Assembly (NCBI RefSeq): GCF_012027635.1
Contig: NZ_SNUS01000001.1
Coordinates: forward strand, 558,001-622,000
DNA from: Thermococcus sp. 21S9
Lineage (GTDB): Archaea > Methanobacteriota_B > Thermococci > Thermococcales > Thermococcaceae
Direction of reading: 5' to 3'
Length of the DNA: 64,000 nt
Shown: piece by piece, positions 32,963 through 42,307 of the stretch
How the letters are laid out: every line of letters starts with the position of its first letter
Numbering within the stretch: position 1 is the stretch's first letter
The notes under the pieces: generated by a model
Database searches by the model: none
Told to the model about the DNA's origin: nothing
The model's input: only the letters and a program-made list of their open reading frames with translations
Translations under genes and position numbers: made by a program

Positions 32963-33004
32963 GGCAATCCCCGAAGAAAAGGTAGGGAGGGAGAGCTTAA
33001 AAGG

Positions 33005-34024
33005 TTAATTCCCGGGGAAGTGAGAGGTTTCTTCGTTGGCCTTGAGGATTCTCTGCCGGTACTCCTCGTACTTCTTCCTGGCTTCTTCGGCATTCTCCGC
33101 CTCGCCGAGGTACTCATAGGCTTCTGCAACGTGCTTCCACCACATCGGGTCCTTTTCAGCTTCCTTGAGGCAGTACTCGAGGAACTTCTGGTAGGCCTCA
33201 CGGGCCAGCTCCTCCTTGCCGAGCTTCCTCGCTATGTTGCCGACGTCCTCCCAGAAGACGCCCTCCTCCTGAGCCTCCTTGGTGTAATACTCAAGGGCCT
33301 TCTCCCAGGCTTCCCTGGCTTTCTCCTCGTTTCCGAGTTCCTCGTAGAGCTTGGCAACGTCCTCCCAGAACCAGGGTTCCTCCTCGGCGTACTTCTCCAG
33401 CGCCTTAACGGCCCTCTCCATGTTTCCAGCTTTCTTCCAGTACTCGTGGGCCTCCTTCAGGTAGTAGGTGTCCTTCTCCTTCTCGTAGAGCTTCTCGTAG
33501 AGCTCGGCGGCCTTCTCGTACTTCCCGGCCTTCTCGTAGGCCCACGCCGCGCTCTCAAGCCAGCCGAGCTTGAGGTACATCTCAGCCGCCTTCTCGTAGT
33601 TTCCGGCCTTCTCGTACTTCCTCGCGGCCTGCTTGTAGCGTCCCATCCTCTCGAGCTTTTCAGCAGAGCGGAAGCGGTCCGCTATGCTCAAATCGGGCTC
33701 GCTTATGTACCATATTCCGAAGGCGAAGAGCAGGATGAAGAACGCTATGATTCCCCCGACGATTTCGAGCTTCTGCCAGGTGAGCACGAGGTAGGAGCCG
33801 TAGCCCGCTATTGCCGTCAAAACGGCCAGAACTGCCCCGTACTTCCAGCTCTCGGCGTAGAGGGTCAGCGCCGTGAAGAACAGCAGTGCGAGCGTGAACC
33901 CGACGAAGCCTATCGCGAGGATTACCTGGACCAGCTTCCAGAAGCCCCAGTTGTAAACTATGAAACCGGCCACCGCAAGGACAGCAACGAGGAAGCCGAT
34001 TATATAGGCCTTCAGCTTGTCCAT
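33005..34024 (-). CDS. Membrane-anchored TPR-repeat protein
   Basis: A 339-residue protein with four membrane helices in the first 110 residues and then about six to seven tetratricopeptide repeats, e.g. RYKQAARKYEKAGNYEKAAE, LEYYTKEAQEEGVFWEDVGN, with regular Tyr/Ala/Trp spacing. The TPR part faces the cytoplasm by the positive-inside rule (RFRSAEKLERMGRYKQAARK). It overlaps ogt by 13 bases and lies in one operon with trmJ and ogt, but no functional link is obvious. Confidence 0.87.
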   Translation of the reverse strand: MDKLKAYIIGFLVAVLAVAGFIVYNWGFWKLVQVILAIGFVGFTLALLFFTALTLYAESWKYGAVLAVLTAIAGYGSYLVLTWQKLEIVGGIIAFFILLFAFGIWYISEPDLSIADRFRSAEKLERMGRYKQAARKYEKAGNYEKAAEMYLKLGWLESAAWAYEKAGKYEKAAELYEKLYEKEKDTYYLKEAHEYWKKAGNMERAVKALEKYAEEEPWFWEDVAKLYEELGNEEKAREAWEKALEYYTKEAQEEGVFWEDVGNIARKLGKEELAREAYQKFLEYCLKEAEKDPMWWKHVAEAYEYLGEAENAEEARKKYEEYRQRILKANEETSHFPGN

Positions 34025-34536
34025 TCCTTCACCCCCTCAAGTTCAAGCAGGAACCTCTTCTCTTCAATCCCAGAGCTGTAGTAGCCGATGCCGTCGCTCG
34101 CCACCACCCGATGACAGGGAACGATTATCGGATACGGGTTCCTCTTCATCGCCCCGCCGATGGCTCTCGGCGACGTTTCGAGGGCCTTCGCAAGGCTACC
34201 GTAGGTTATAACGGTGCCTCTTTTAACGTTTTTCGTGAGCCATTCGTAAACGCGCCTCTCAAAGGGCGTTACGCCCTCTAAGGAGAGCTCGGAAAGGGCT
34301 TTCTCGTTGTCGAGCTCCCCGACCATGACGCGATAAACGAGCTCTGTGTAATTGCTCGGCTGAACGTCGAGGGAAACTCCAACACCTCGTTTCCGGAGGA
34401 ACTCGGCGAGGTTTCTGATTCTCTCCAAGAGCTCGCCCCTCGTGAAGGCGAAGCTTATTCCCTGAATCCTACCGTGAAAGATTACCCCAATCCAGACGTC
34501 CCGGCCGTTGACCCTGAACCTCTCCACCGCGAGCAT
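34012..34536 (-). CDS. ogt: Methylated-DNA--protein-cysteine methyltransferase
   Basis: A 174-residue suicide repair enzyme that removes alkyl groups from O6-guanine. The active site IVPCHRVVASDG and the preceding FERRVYEWLTKNVKRGTVIT and SPRAIGGAMKRNP segments are intact. The start follows the trmJ stop with no gap. Alkylation repair is expected for hyperthermophiles, and this is the single-domain archaeal form. Confidence 0.95.
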   Translation of the reverse strand: MLAVERFRVNGRDVWIGVIFHGRIQGISFAFTRGELLERIRNLAEFLRKRGVGVSLDVQPSNYTELVYRVMVGELDNEKALSELSLEGVTPFERRVYEWLTKNVKRGTVITYGSLAKALETSPRAIGGAMKRNPYPIIVPCHRVVASDGIGYYSSGIEEKRFLLELEGVKEWTS

Positions 34537-35238
34537 TCAGCATTCCTCCAGCCTCTTAACGGCCCTTCTCAGCGGGCCTATGAGGGTGTGCACCTCTCTC
34601 CCGTAGAGGAAAGCCTTGCCAATAGCTTTCCTAAAGACCTTAACGAAGACAGCTCGCCTCTCCCCATCCTTCGGATAGTTGAGAACATTTAAAAGCTCAG
34701 CCCACACCCTAACGAGCGCCTCCTTCTCCTCTCTCGTCGCAGGTTTCAAGGCTTCGACCGAAGGTTCCGGTTTAGCCTTCGAGAGCTCGTAGAGGATAAC
34801 CGCGACCGCCTGAGCTAAGTTCATAACGGGATAATCCTCGCTCGTCGGAATCGTGACAATTATGTCGAGCCTCTCAAGCTCCTCGTTCTTCAAACCGATG
34901 CTCTCCCTGCCAAAGAAGAGACCGACCTCGCCGGTGTAGCCCTTCAAGGTTTCCCTCAGCTCCCAGGGGTAGAGCGGTGCGCGGTAGGGTATGAACTTCT
35001 TTCCTGGCTTTCCAGTGGTTCCGACGGTCAAATCGAATAGCTCCAGGGCCTCCTCAAAGGTATCCGCTATGACCGCGTTTTCAAGGACGTCGGTAGCGTG
35101 GACCGCGTAGCTGTAGCTCTCCTCCGTCAGGTTCGGGTTCACGAGGACTAACCGCGAGAAGCCGAAGTTCTTCATCGTCCGCGCTACCATGCCTATGTTC
35201 GCCGGCCCCTCAGGTTCGACGAGAACGACCGAGAGCAT
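34537..35238 (-). CDS. trmJ: TrmJ/SpoU-family tRNA (ribose-2'-O) methyltransferase
   Basis: A 233-residue SPOUT methyltransferase starting MLSVVLVEPEGPANIGMVAR with motif 2 FGRESIGLKNEELERLDIIV and motif 3 SEDYPVMNLAQAVAVILYEL, which form the trefoil knot. Archaeal TrmJ methylates C32 of tRNAs. A C-terminal extension of about 60 residues aids dimer or tRNA contact. A TATA (CTTAAATG) only about 15-25 bases upstream suggests a leaderless mRNA. First gene of trmJ-ogt-TPR. Confidence 0.9.
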   Translation of the reverse strand: MLSVVLVEPEGPANIGMVARTMKNFGFSRLVLVNPNLTEESYSYAVHATDVLENAVIADTFEEALELFDLTVGTTGKPGKKFIPYRAPLYPWELRETLKGYTGEVGLFFGRESIGLKNEELERLDIIVTIPTSEDYPVMNLAQAVAVILYELSKAKPEPSVEALKPATREEKEALVRVWAELLNVLNYPKDGERRAVFVKVFRKAIGKAFLYGREVHTLIGPLRRAVKRLEEC

Positions 35239-35283
35239 CGGTATGCATTTAAGGGGGACTCTTTAAACGCTTGCGGTGGGAGC

Positions 35284-35748
35284 ATGGAGTGGATTCCTTA
35301 CCTGTACCTTCCGCTCATCGGTCCGGCGGTGAAGAAAAAGGCCAGACCCTTCTCGGCCGGCGCACTTCTCGCCTTCGCGCTGACCTACCCGCTCGGGGAA
35401 GAGGAGAGGTACGCGCTAATAGCTCTCTCGGTCATCCTTCTGGCCCTTGGCTATCCCTACGAGAAACAGCCGGTGAAGTTCTGGGAGCGCTTCGTCAACG
35501 CGGTAATCGGGGGAACTGGTCTCGCCATAGCGCTCGGCCTCTACAACCTCGGGAGCACAGGGGCGGTTCTCGGGGTTGCCGTTCCGTTCCTCCTCCTGAG
35601 GAACAGGGTTCTATCTTCCTTCGGACTCCTCCCGGCGTCGGCGCTCTACCTAATCGGGGATTACCAGGTTCCTGAGAGGGTTAAGCTGGCCCTCTTCGCG
35701 CTGGTTTACGTTTACTCGCTCAACCACCTGAGAAAGCTCCTGAGGTGA
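35284..35748 (+). CDS. Small polytopic membrane protein, 154 aa
   Basis: Hydrophobic protein with about five membrane helices, starting [20 protein letters not shown] after GGTGGGAGC. No recognised family. It is followed 4 bases later by panE, so it is translationally close to and probably cotranscribed with it. A coenzyme A-related transport role would be speculation. Confidence 0.75.
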   Translation: MEWIPYLYLPLIGPAVKKKARPFSAGALLAFALTYPLGEEERYALIALSVILLALGYPYEKQPVKFWERFVNAVIGGTGLAIALGLYNLGSTGAVLGVAVPFLLLRNRVLSSFGLLPASALYLIGDYQVPERVKLALFALVYVYSLNHLRKLLR

Positions 35749-35752
35749 GAGG

Positions 35753-36667
35753 ATGAGGATTTACGTGCTCGGAGCTGGAAGCATAGGTTCACTTCTCGGC
35801 GCGCTCCTGGCGAGGGCCGGAAACGACGTCCTGCTCATAGGGCGAGAGGAGCAGGTTAAAGCCGTAAACGAGAACGGACTGAAGGTTACCGGGATAGAAG
35901 AGTTCGAGGTTAAGGTTAACGCCTCGCTGTACGCACCTAAAGAACCGCCAGACCTGCTCCTCCTCACTACCAAGTCCTACTCAACGAAGACCGCCTTGGA
36001 GTGCGCGAGAAACTGCATAGGGCCGGAAACGTGGGTTCTGAGCGTCCAGAACGGTCTCGGAAACGAGGAGTTAGCCTTAAAGCTGACGCCCAACGTCATC
36101 GGGGGAATAACGACCAACGGCGCGATGCTCGTTGACTGGGGCGTCGTCAGGTGGACGGGGAAAGGGATAACCGTCATCGGGAAGTATCCGACTGGGAAGG
36201 CGGAGTTCGTCGAGGAGGTCGCGAAGGTCTTCAACGAGGCAGGGATAGAGACGAGCGTAACCGAGAACGCAATCGGCTGGAAGTGGGCGAAGGCGATAGT
36301 AAATTCCGTCATAAACGGACTCGGGACGGTTCTGGAGGTTAAGAACGGGGCCCTGCGCGACGTCCCAGAGCTGGAGGGAATCTCGATAGAGATAGCGCGG
36401 GAAGGGTGTATGGTTGCACAGCAACTCGGAATTGAGTTCGAAATTCACCCCCTCGAACTGCTCTGGGACACGATAGAGAGAACGCGGGAGAACTACAACT
36501 CAACGCTCCAGGACATAATGCGCGGAAGAAGGACGGAGGTGGACTACATTCACGGCAAAATCGTGGAATATGCTCATTCCGTTGGCCTCGAAGCCCCGAG
36601 GAACGAACTCCTGTGGGCACTCATCAAGGGGAAGGAAAACCTAAATAGGGGTAGTGGCAAAGTTTGA
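35753..36667 (+). CDS. panE: 2-dehydropantoate 2-reductase (ketopantoate reductase)
   Basis: A 304-residue enzyme of coenzyme A synthesis that reduces ketopantoate to pantoate. N-terminal Rossmann motif [20 protein letters not shown], the catalytic Lys in [20 protein letters not shown], and a C-terminal ApbA_C domain with [19 protein letters not shown]. In Thermococcus kodakarensis the enzyme is NADH-dependent and feedback-inhibited by CoA. Second gene after the small membrane protein; followed by a PhoU-like gene with its own ribosome site. Confidence 0.95.
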   Translation: MRIYVLGAGSIGSLLGALLARAGNDVLLIGREEQVKAVNENGLKVTGIEEFEVKVNASLYAPKEPPDLLLLTTKSYSTKTALECARNCIGPETWVLSVQNGLGNEELALKLTPNVIGGITTNGAMLVDWGVVRWTGKGITVIGKYPTGKAEFVEEVAKVFNEAGIETSVTENAIGWKWAKAIVNSVINGLGTVLEVKNGALRDVPELEGISIEIAREGCMVAQQLGIEFEIHPLELLWDTIERTRENYNSTLQDIMRGRRTEVDYIHGKIVEYAHSVGLEAPRNELLWALIKGKENLNRGSGKV

Positions 36668-36682
36668 AGCGGAGGTGTAAAG

Positions 36683-37330
36683 ATGGCCATCTTCGGCGGT
36701 AAGGAAAGCAACGTTTTTGACGCCATAGACAGGCACCTAAACATCGTTTACGAAACCGTCAAGGCCTTTGAGAATCTCATCGAGGCGTACCTGAACGGTG
36801 ATTTTGAGGGCGCGAAGGAACTCGAGGAGAGGGTAACCCTGCTCGAGAGTGAGGCCGACAAGCTCAGGAGAAGCATCGAACTCATGCTCTACGAGGGGGC
36901 CTTTCTGCCGGCGAGCAGGGGTGACTACGTGAGGCTGAGCGAGTTAATAGACCAGGTGGCAGACGCGGCCGAGAGCGCGGCCCACACGTTGATTCTCGCC
37001 AAGCCAAGGGTCCCTGAGGAGCTCAAAGACGAGATAATGGCCCTCGTGAGGGAGGCGGTAAAAACCTACGAGAAGCTCATGGAGGCGGTAAAGGCTCTCA
37101 ACGAGGACGTTGACAGGGCTTTAGAGCTCGCAAAGGAGACGGAAGACCTTGAGGAGAACGCTGACAAGGTTGAGTACAAGCTCAAGGCGATGGTGTTTGA
37201 CAGCGAGACGATAACAACATACGCAAAACTAATATGGAACCAGGCAATCACGAAGGTTGGCGACATAGCCGACCGCGCGGAAGACGCTTCCGACCAGGTA
37301 ATGCTGATGGCAATAAAACGGAGGGGGTGA
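36683..37330 (+). CDS. PhoU-like DUF47 family protein (first copy)
   Basis: A 215-residue all-helical protein starting AIFGGKESNVFDAIDRHLNI, with the four-helix bundles and acidic EExxD patterns of DUF47/TIGR00153 proteins, distant relatives of PhoU. DUF47 genes commonly lie beside PiT transporters and are thought to modulate them. Here the gene sits between panE and serA, away from either PiT gene, while a second DUF47 gene (50.8 kb) is adjacent to the second PiT gene. This copy may therefore serve pitA at 26.5 kb in trans. Confidence 0.88.
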   Translation: MAIFGGKESNVFDAIDRHLNIVYETVKAFENLIEAYLNGDFEGAKELEERVTLLESEADKLRRSIELMLYEGAFLPASRGDYVRLSELIDQVADAAESAAHTLILAKPRVPEELKDEIMALVREAVKTYEKLMEAVKALNEDVDRALELAKETEDLEENADKVEYKLKAMVFDSETITTYAKLIWNQAITKVGDIADRAEDASDQVMLMAIKRRG

Positions 37331-37334
37331 AAGC

Positions 37335-38249
37335 ATGAAGGTTCTCGTTGCGGCGCCACTGCACGAGAAAGCCTTGGATGTTTTGAAGAACGCCGGTTTT
37401 GAGGTTCTTTACGAGGAGTATCCGGACGAGGAGAGGCTGGTAGAGCTCGTCCGCGATGTTGACGCGATTATCGTTAGGAGCAAGCCGAAGGTGACGAGAA
37501 AGGTCATCGAAAACGCTCCCAAGCTCAAGGTCATCGGAAGGGCCGGCGTCGGCCTGGACAACATAGACCTTGAGGCCGCGAAGGAGAGGGGCATTAAGGT
37601 CGTCAACAGCCCCGGAGCGAGCTCAAGGAGCGTCGCCGAGCTCGTCTTCGGACTTCTCTTCGCCGTCGCGAGGAAGATAGCCTTCGCTGACAGGAAGATG
37701 AGGGAAGGCGTCTGGGCCAAGAAGCAGTGCCTTGGAATCGAGCTCGAGGGCAAGACGATGGGTATAATCGGCTTCGGAAGGATAGGCTACGAGGTGGCCA
37801 AGATAGCGAAGGCCTTCGGAATGAACGTTCTCCTCTACGACCCGAGACCGAACGAGGAGCGCGCAAAGGAGGTCGGAGGAAAGTTCGTCGACCTTGAGAC
37901 CCTTCTGAAGGAGAGCGACGTGGTAACGCTCCACGTCCCGCTCATCGACGCCACCTACCACCTCATAAACGAGGAGCGCCTTAAGCTCATGAAGCCGACC
38001 GCGATACTCATCAACGCGGCAAGGGGTGCTGTCGTTGACAACAGCGCCCTCGCAAAGGCCCTTCAGGAGGGCTGGATTTACGGAGCCGGTCTGGACGTCT
38101 TCGAAGAGGAGCCCCTTCCGAAGGACCATCCGCTCACCAAGCTCGACAACGTCGTTCTAACCCCACACATCGGTGCCTCCACCGAGGAGGCCCAGATGCG
38201 CGCTGGAGTCCAGGTCGCGGAGCAGATAGTCGAGATTCTGAAGGGCTGA
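37335..38249 (+). CDS. serA: D-3-phosphoglycerate dehydrogenase, short form
   Basis: A 304-residue enzyme for the first step of serine synthesis (3-phosphoglycerate to 3-phosphohydroxypyruvate). It has the NAD motif GIIGFGRIGYEVAKIAKAFG, substrate loop RAGVGLDNIDLEAAKERGI, catalytic Arg in LINAARGAVVDN and the His in LTPHIGASTEEAQ. It lacks the C-terminal ACT domain of long SerA proteins, so serine feedback through ACT is not expected. It starts four bases after the DUF47 gene. Confidence 0.93.
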   Translation: MKVLVAAPLHEKALDVLKNAGFEVLYEEYPDEERLVELVRDVDAIIVRSKPKVTRKVIENAPKLKVIGRAGVGLDNIDLEAAKERGIKVVNSPGASSRSVAELVFGLLFAVARKIAFADRKMREGVWAKKQCLGIELEGKTMGIIGFGRIGYEVAKIAKAFGMNVLLYDPRPNEERAKEVGGKFVDLETLLKESDVVTLHVPLIDATYHLINEERLKLMKPTAILINAARGAVVDNSALAKALQEGWIYGAGLDVFEEEPLPKDHPLTKLDNVVLTPHIGASTEEAQMRAGVQVAEQIVEILKG

Positions 38250-38304
38250 GGCTCCCTTTCCCTTCTTACTCCTAACGCCCGCTGAAGCAGGTTCTTGGGA
38301 GCGG

Positions 38305-38394
38305 AAACTACCGGTATGGTGTGTGCGTTCGAGTGAAATGTTTACCAGTATGGTGGTAGAGTTTTGGGAAAAGTTTACCGGTATGGTGGTAAAC
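38305..38394. repeat. Three copies of a 20-22 bp motif, about 33-34 bp apart
   Basis: Copies: AAACTACCGGTATGGTGTGT (38305-38324), GTTTACCAGTATGGTGGTAG (38340-38359) and a 22-mer at 38373-38394 running GTTTACC-GGTATGGT-GGTAAAC. The last copy is a clear dyad with 7-bp arms. The spacing of 34 and 33 bp is close to three helical turns. They lie in the 219-bp gap between serA and the fumarase genes, upstream of the TATA-like CTTTTTAAC near 38427. Confidence 0.85.
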
Positions 38395-38468
38395 ATTGGG
38401 AGTTCGCAGGTCATTCTCGCGTCAATCTTTTTAACTCTCACACCCAGTCTTAGACAGGTGAGTGCCTA

Positions 38469-39320
38469 TTGATAGAGGCAATCGTCGAGGCGATAAGGCT
38501 CGCTGTGACGAGAATTCCAGATGACGTCGTTTCCGCTCTGAAGAAAGCCTACGAGCGCGAGGAAAACGGGGTGGCGCGCTTCAACCTTGAGAACATCCTG
38601 AGGGCGATAGAGATTGGAAAGGCAGAAGCAATACCAGTCTGTCAGGACACGGGAACGCTCACCTTCTTCGTGAAAGCCGGCCTGAACAGCCCGTTTCTGG
38701 GAGAAATCGAGGGTGCAATAGTGGAAGCCACGAGGCTCGCGACGAAGGAGGTCCCGCTCAGGCCCAACGCGGTGAACGTTCTCACGGGAAAGAACTCGGG
38801 CGACAACACGGGCAGGGGCGTCCCTGTAATCCACTGGGAGCTTGTTGAGGGCGATGAAATCGAGATGGCGGTTCTTCCAAAGGGCGGAGGAAGCGAGAAC
38901 TGCTCCGCCCTGGCGATGCTCACCCCGGGCGAGGGCTGGGAGGGCGTTAAGCGCTTCGTGGTCGAGAGGGTCAAGGCCTGCGGTGGAAAGCCCTGTCCGC
39001 CCGTAATTCTTGGCATAGGCGTCGGCGGTGGCGCCGATTACTCCCTCCTGCTGGCGAAGAAAGCACTCCTCATGAGGGTCGGCGAGAGGAACCCCGATGA
39101 AAGGATTGCGGAAATCGAGGGGGAGCTTTTGGAGGAAGTTAACGCCCTCGGAATCGGCCCGATGGGAATGGGCGGGAGAACGACCGCTCTGGACGTAAAG
39201 ATAGAGGTCGCTCACAGGCACCCGGCGAGCTTTCCCGTCGGTTTAGTCGTCCAGTGCTGGGCGGACAGGCGGGCCTTCGTGAGGATAAAGCCCGACGGGA
39301 GGGTCGAGGTGTGGCAGTGA
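38469..39320 (+). CDS. fumA: Class I fumarate hydratase, alpha (N-terminal) subunit
   Basis: A 283-residue Fe-S hydratase subunit with the class I signatures [34 protein letters not shown] and [20 protein letters not shown]. Cysteines at CQD, NC and the [10 protein letters not shown] region are candidates for the 4Fe-4S site. With the beta subunit it interconverts fumarate and malate. A tartrate-dehydratase relative is possible, but the neighbouring malic enzyme favours fumarase. TTG start at 38469. Promoter near 38427-38435. Confidence 0.93.
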   Translation: MIEAIVEAIRLAVTRIPDDVVSALKKAYEREENGVARFNLENILRAIEIGKAEAIPVCQDTGTLTFFVKAGLNSPFLGEIEGAIVEATRLATKEVPLRPNAVNVLTGKNSGDNTGRGVPVIHWELVEGDEIEMAVLPKGGGSENCSALAMLTPGEGWEGVKRFVVERVKACGGKPCPPVILGIGVGGGADYSLLLAKKALLMRVGERNPDERIAEIEGELLEEVNALGIGPMGMGGRTTALDVKIEVAHRHPASFPVGLVVQCWADRRAFVRIKPDGRVEVWQ

Positions 39321-39826
39321 AGCTGAGGACCCCGCTGAGCATGGAGGACGTCCTTAGACTAAAGGCCGGAGACGTCGTTTACCTGTCAGGGGAAATCATA
39401 ACCGCGAGGGACTCGGCCCACAGGCGGATTCTGAGCCTGCAGAGGGAGGAACTGCCCTTCGAGCCCGAGGGGGCCGTAATCTACCACTGCGGGCCCGTTG
39501 TGAGAAAAACCGGGGAGGGCTACGAGGTAGTCTCGGCCGGGCCGACGACAAGCGCGAGAATGAACCCCTACCTCGACGGGGTTCTTGACCTGGGCATCAG
39601 GGGGATAATCGGGAAGGGAGGAATGAAAGCTGAACCGTTCAGGGGCAGAGGGGTTTACTTCGCCTTCACAGGGGGAGCTGGCTCGCTCGGGGCAAAGAGC
39701 GTAAAGCACGTTAAGGCCGTCCACTGGCTCGACCTTGGAACGCCAGAGGCCCTCTGGGTCCTTGAGGTGGAGGATTTCCCTTTGATTGTTGCCATAGATG
39801 CGCACGGGAACTCGCTCTACCGGTAG
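39317..39826 (+). CDS. fumB: Class I fumarate hydratase, beta (C-terminal) subunit
   Basis: A 169-residue subunit starting (GTG at 39317, after GAGGTG, overlapping the alpha stop as GTGA) with [20 protein letters not shown]. It contains [20 protein letters not shown] and [20 protein letters not shown], typical of the Fumerase_C domain. The split two-gene form is usual in archaea. It overlaps the convergent malic enzyme gene by 10 bases. Confidence 0.93.
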   Translation: MKLRTPLSMEDVLRLKAGDVVYLSGEIITARDSAHRRILSLQREELPFEPEGAVIYHCGPVVRKTGEGYEVVSAGPTTSARMNPYLDGVLDLGIRGIIGKGGMKAEPFRGRGVYFAFTGGAGSLGAKSVKHVKAVHWLDLGTPEALWVLEVEDFPLIVAIDAHGNSLYR

Positions 39827-41103
39827 GCCCTCCGTTCCTCGTTCATTGGGACTACGAACCGGGAGTAGAACTCCCGCCACTTCCTTAGCCTCTCCGCGAC
39901 CTCCTCCGGATTAACGTGAACCCTCGCAACGCCCTCTTTCATCGCTTCTTCCGCCACAGCCTTAGCCACAGCGGGGTGAACGTCAGGGTGGAAGGGTGAC
40001 GGGATTATCTCCTCCTCGCTCGGCTCTATAACCGAGGCCATGGCCTTTGAGGCCTCTATTATCATGCCGTCCGTTATCGTCCTGGCCCTGACGTCCAAAG
40101 CACCCCTGAAAATCGCCGGAAAGCCGAGGAGGTTGTTTATCTGGTTGGGATAGTCGCTCCTCCCCGTTGCCACAATCCTCGCGCCGGCCTTTTTAGCATC
40201 TTCCGGCAGTATCTCCGGAACGGGATTGGCGAGGGGAAAGACTATCGCGTCGTCGGCCATCAGCCTTATCCACTCGGGCTTTATGACGCCCGGCCCCGGC
40301 CTCGTGAATGAGATTAAAACGTCAGCTCCCCTGAGCGCCTCTGCCGGGCCTCCCTCAATCCCATCGCCGTTGGTCTTCGCGAGGAGTTCGCCCCTGTACG
40401 GGAACAGCTCCTCAAGGGGCAAATCCTGTGTTAGAATCCTCGGCTCCCCGTCAATCAGCTCGACGACGCGGACGTTTTCAGGCTTGACGCCGGCTTTGAC
40501 GATTAATCTGAGCGTCGCGAAGCCGGCAGAACCGGCCCCAAAGAGCGCAACGCTTATCTCGTCAAGCTTCTTGCCGACTACCTTGAGGGCGTTGATTAAG
40601 CCCGCCAGAACGACGCTCGCGGTTCCCTGCTGGTCGTCGTGGAAGACCGGGATATCGAGTTCCTTCCTCAGCCTGTCGAGGATGTAGAAGCACTTCGGCG
40701 AGGCTATGTCCTCAAGGTTTATCCCACCGAAGGACGGGGAGACGGCTTTAACGACATCGATGAACCTTTCAGGGTCCTTCTCTGCTAAAACGAGCGGAAA
40801 GGCGTCAACGCCACCGAAGGCCTTGAAGAGCAGGGCCTTGCCCTCCATCACAGGAAGCGCACTAAGGGGCCCGATGTCTCCGAGACCTAAAACCCTCGTT
40901 CCGTCGCTTACGACCGCTATCGTGTTGCCCCTGTTGGTGTATTCAAAGACTTTCCCGGGCTTCTCAGATATCTCGCGCGAGACCTCGGCGACGCCAGGGG
41001 TGTAGGCTAAGGGAAGGGTTTCCCTCGTGAGCGGAACCTTCGGGATTACCTCTATTTTGCCATTGCCGATGAAGTTGCCCCTGTGAAAATCATTCGCGTC
41101 CAT
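39817..41103 (-). CDS. Malic enzyme (oxaloacetate-decarboxylating malate dehydrogenase)
   Basis: A 428-residue short archaeal/bacterial-type malic enzyme that converts malate to pyruvate and CO2 with NAD(P)+. Seen: [20 protein letters not shown] with the catalytic Tyr, [20 protein letters not shown], the metal-binding [20 protein letters not shown] and the Rossmann motif [20 protein letters not shown]. It lies tail-to-tail with fumAB, so fumarate, malate and pyruvate are linked in one locus. Whether it runs toward malate or pyruvate cannot be told. Confidence 0.94.
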   Translation of the reverse strand: MDANDFHRGNFIGNGKIEVIPKVPLTRETLPLAYTPGVAEVSREISEKPGKVFEYTNRGNTIAVVSDGTRVLGLGDIGPLSALPVMEGKALLFKAFGGVDAFPLVLAEKDPERFIDVVKAVSPSFGGINLEDIASPKCFYILDRLRKELDIPVFHDDQQGTASVVLAGLINALKVVGKKLDEISVALFGAGSAGFATLRLIVKAGVKPENVRVVELIDGEPRILTQDLPLEELFPYRGELLAKTNGDGIEGGPAEALRGADVLISFTRPGPGVIKPEWIRLMADDAIVFPLANPVPEILPEDAKKAGARIVATGRSDYPNQINNLLGFPAIFRGALDVRARTITDGMIIEASKAMASVIEPSEEEIIPSPFHPDVHPAVAKAVAEEAMKEGVARVHVNPEEVAERLRKWREFYSRFVVPMNEERRAYR

Positions 41104-41171
41104 TCGACCACCAGAGAGATTAGCAGGAGGAAGTTAAAAGTCCTTTCGTCAGAAAAGAAAATTTACAAAAA

Positions 41172-41229
41172 GAGGTCAGGGGCCGATTAGCTCATCACGG
41201 CTCAGCCACCTACCCTCACATCATCCCCC
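41172..41229 (-). ncRNA. Box C/D sRNA overlapping the end of the signal peptidase gene
   Basis: Reverse strand: GGGG flank, box C ATGATGT (41218-41224), a 12-nt guide, box D' CTGA (41202-41205), a 3-nt spacer, box C' GTGATGA (41192-41198), a 12-nt guide, box D CTGA (41176-41179), then CCTC. Both guide spaces are exactly 12 nt, the archaeal norm, and GGGG/CCTC can form the terminal stem. The 5' end lies inside the last codons and stop of the signal peptidase gene. Guide targets would be 5'-CCACCUACCCUC and 5'-GGGCCGAUUAGC, methylated at their fifth base. Confidence 0.82.
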
Positions 41230-41721
41230 CAGACCGATTGCGTCGCGAATCCAGAGAGGGATTAGGCCAATCTTGGGGATGACGAGCTCGGCTTTGGCCT
41301 CGACAGCATAAGCCGGAGCACAGCCGGCCACGTAACCGTCAGGAAGCTGAACCTCGAGCAGGCCGTCGGGGGTTGGGTAAGGTGGGTCCGGAACGGGATT
41401 GTTGTCCCCCCAGGTCACGAAGCATTTCTCCTGCTTCCCATCGATTTTAACGGTGTATATGTAGCGGACGCGGTGAATTATCGGGTACTCGTAGCCGGGA
41501 CGCTTGTAGACTATCACGTCGCCGACCTTTATCTGGTCGGGGTTGGTAACCCCCTTGAGGAGAACTACGTCTCCCCTGTAAAAGACGGGCTCCATCGAAC
41601 CGCTGACGACGATGACGAGCGGGGAACTCGTGTGAAGGGCCACTTTGAGACCTGCCTGTATTCCAAAGACGACGACGATTGCCACCAAAAACCACGCTAC
41701 TTCCTTCTTCCACTCCTCCAT
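41221..41721 (-). CDS. Signal peptidase I (archaeal S26B type), first copy
   Basis: A 166-residue membrane protease with an N-terminal helix (VAWFLVAIVVVFGIQAGLKV), catalytic Ser in VVSGSMEPVFYRGDVV and the conserved His in PIIHRVRYIYTV, the Ser-His form found in archaea and ER peptidases. It removes signal peptides outside the cytoplasmic membrane. It overlaps the DUF531 gene by 25 bases upstream, and a box C/D RNA overlaps its stop codon. Probably the general housekeeping signal peptidase, as opposed to the copy at 54.8 kb. Confidence 0.92.
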   Translation of the reverse strand: MEEWKKEVAWFLVAIVVVFGIQAGLKVALHTSSPLVIVVSGSMEPVFYRGDVVLLKGVTNPDQIKVGDVIVYKRPGYEYPIIHRVRYIYTVKIDGKQEKCFVTWGDNNPVPDPPYPTPDGLLEVQLPDGYVAGCAPAYAVEAKAELVIPKIGLIPLWIRDAIGLGG

Positions 41722-42251
41722 TTCAAGGCCTCCATGTAGGTGGCAACTCTAACGGCTATCGCACCTATAGCGGTACAGGTTTCGAGGCTGACCCTCTTTC
41801 CCGTGACGTCCATATGATGTCGGGCCAACTTAAAGGTTTCCTTCGGCAGTCCGTGCCGGCCGAGTCCTATAAGGAGAAGAAAACGTTCGCCGTTGAGGGC
41901 CCGTTCAGCAAGTTCAAGGGGCGTGATTTCTTTTTCCTCCGAGGGCTTTCTCGTCGTGGCAACTGGAACACCGAACTGCGGGGGAAAGCCTTTCTTCGGA
42001 AAGTCAAGGAGGTGGAAGCGGTTCCCCCTGGCGAGTTCGATGAGGTACCTGCCCCCCTCCCCTATCGTCGTGTGCTCGCTGACCTCCCCGGCAACGTCGA
42101 GGGGCTTTCCATCGAGAGGGAATCCGATTAGGGCCAGATGAAAGCCGTAGGCGTACGCTATCGGAGCTGAACGGGCTATTGCGCGCAGGTGAGCTTCGTG
42201 GAGCTTTCTAACGTCATAGGTGTTGTAAAGGGCCAGAGTCAGCATCGGCAT
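41697..42251 (-). CDS. DUF531 family protein
   Basis: A 184-residue protein starting MPMLTLALYNTYDVRKLHEA, matching the archaeal DUF531 family. The pattern LLIGLGRHGLPKETFKLA and the C-terminal VSLETCTAIGAIAVRVATYM resemble the knot region of SPOUT methyltransferases (cofactor loop plus helix), so an RNA methyltransferase role is plausible but unproven. Overlaps the signal peptidase gene. Confidence 0.82.
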   Translation of the reverse strand: MPMLTLALYNTYDVRKLHEAHLRAIARSAPIAYAYGFHLALIGFPLDGKPLDVAGEVSEHTTIGEGGRYLIELARGNRFHLLDFPKKGFPPQFGVPVATTRKPSEEKEITPLELAERALNGERFLLLIGLGRHGLPKETFKLARHHMDVTGKRVSLETCTAIGAIAVRVATYMEALKWRSGRRK

Positions 42252-42307
42252 GGTTGTATGAGGCCCGAGAAGGTTTATAAGGATTTGGACGTTAATTAAA
42301 AGTTGCC

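Noticed and set aside
33020-34081. 353-codon Leu-rich + strand frame that looks like a membrane protein
   Set aside because: It is the antisense of the TPR protein; Glu/Lys codons read backwards give Leu/Phe.
38305-38394. Possible mini CRISPR array
   Set aside because: Only three imperfect copies of about 20 bp with spacers near 13 bp, no resemblance to Thermococcus CRISPR repeats, and no cas genes nearby.
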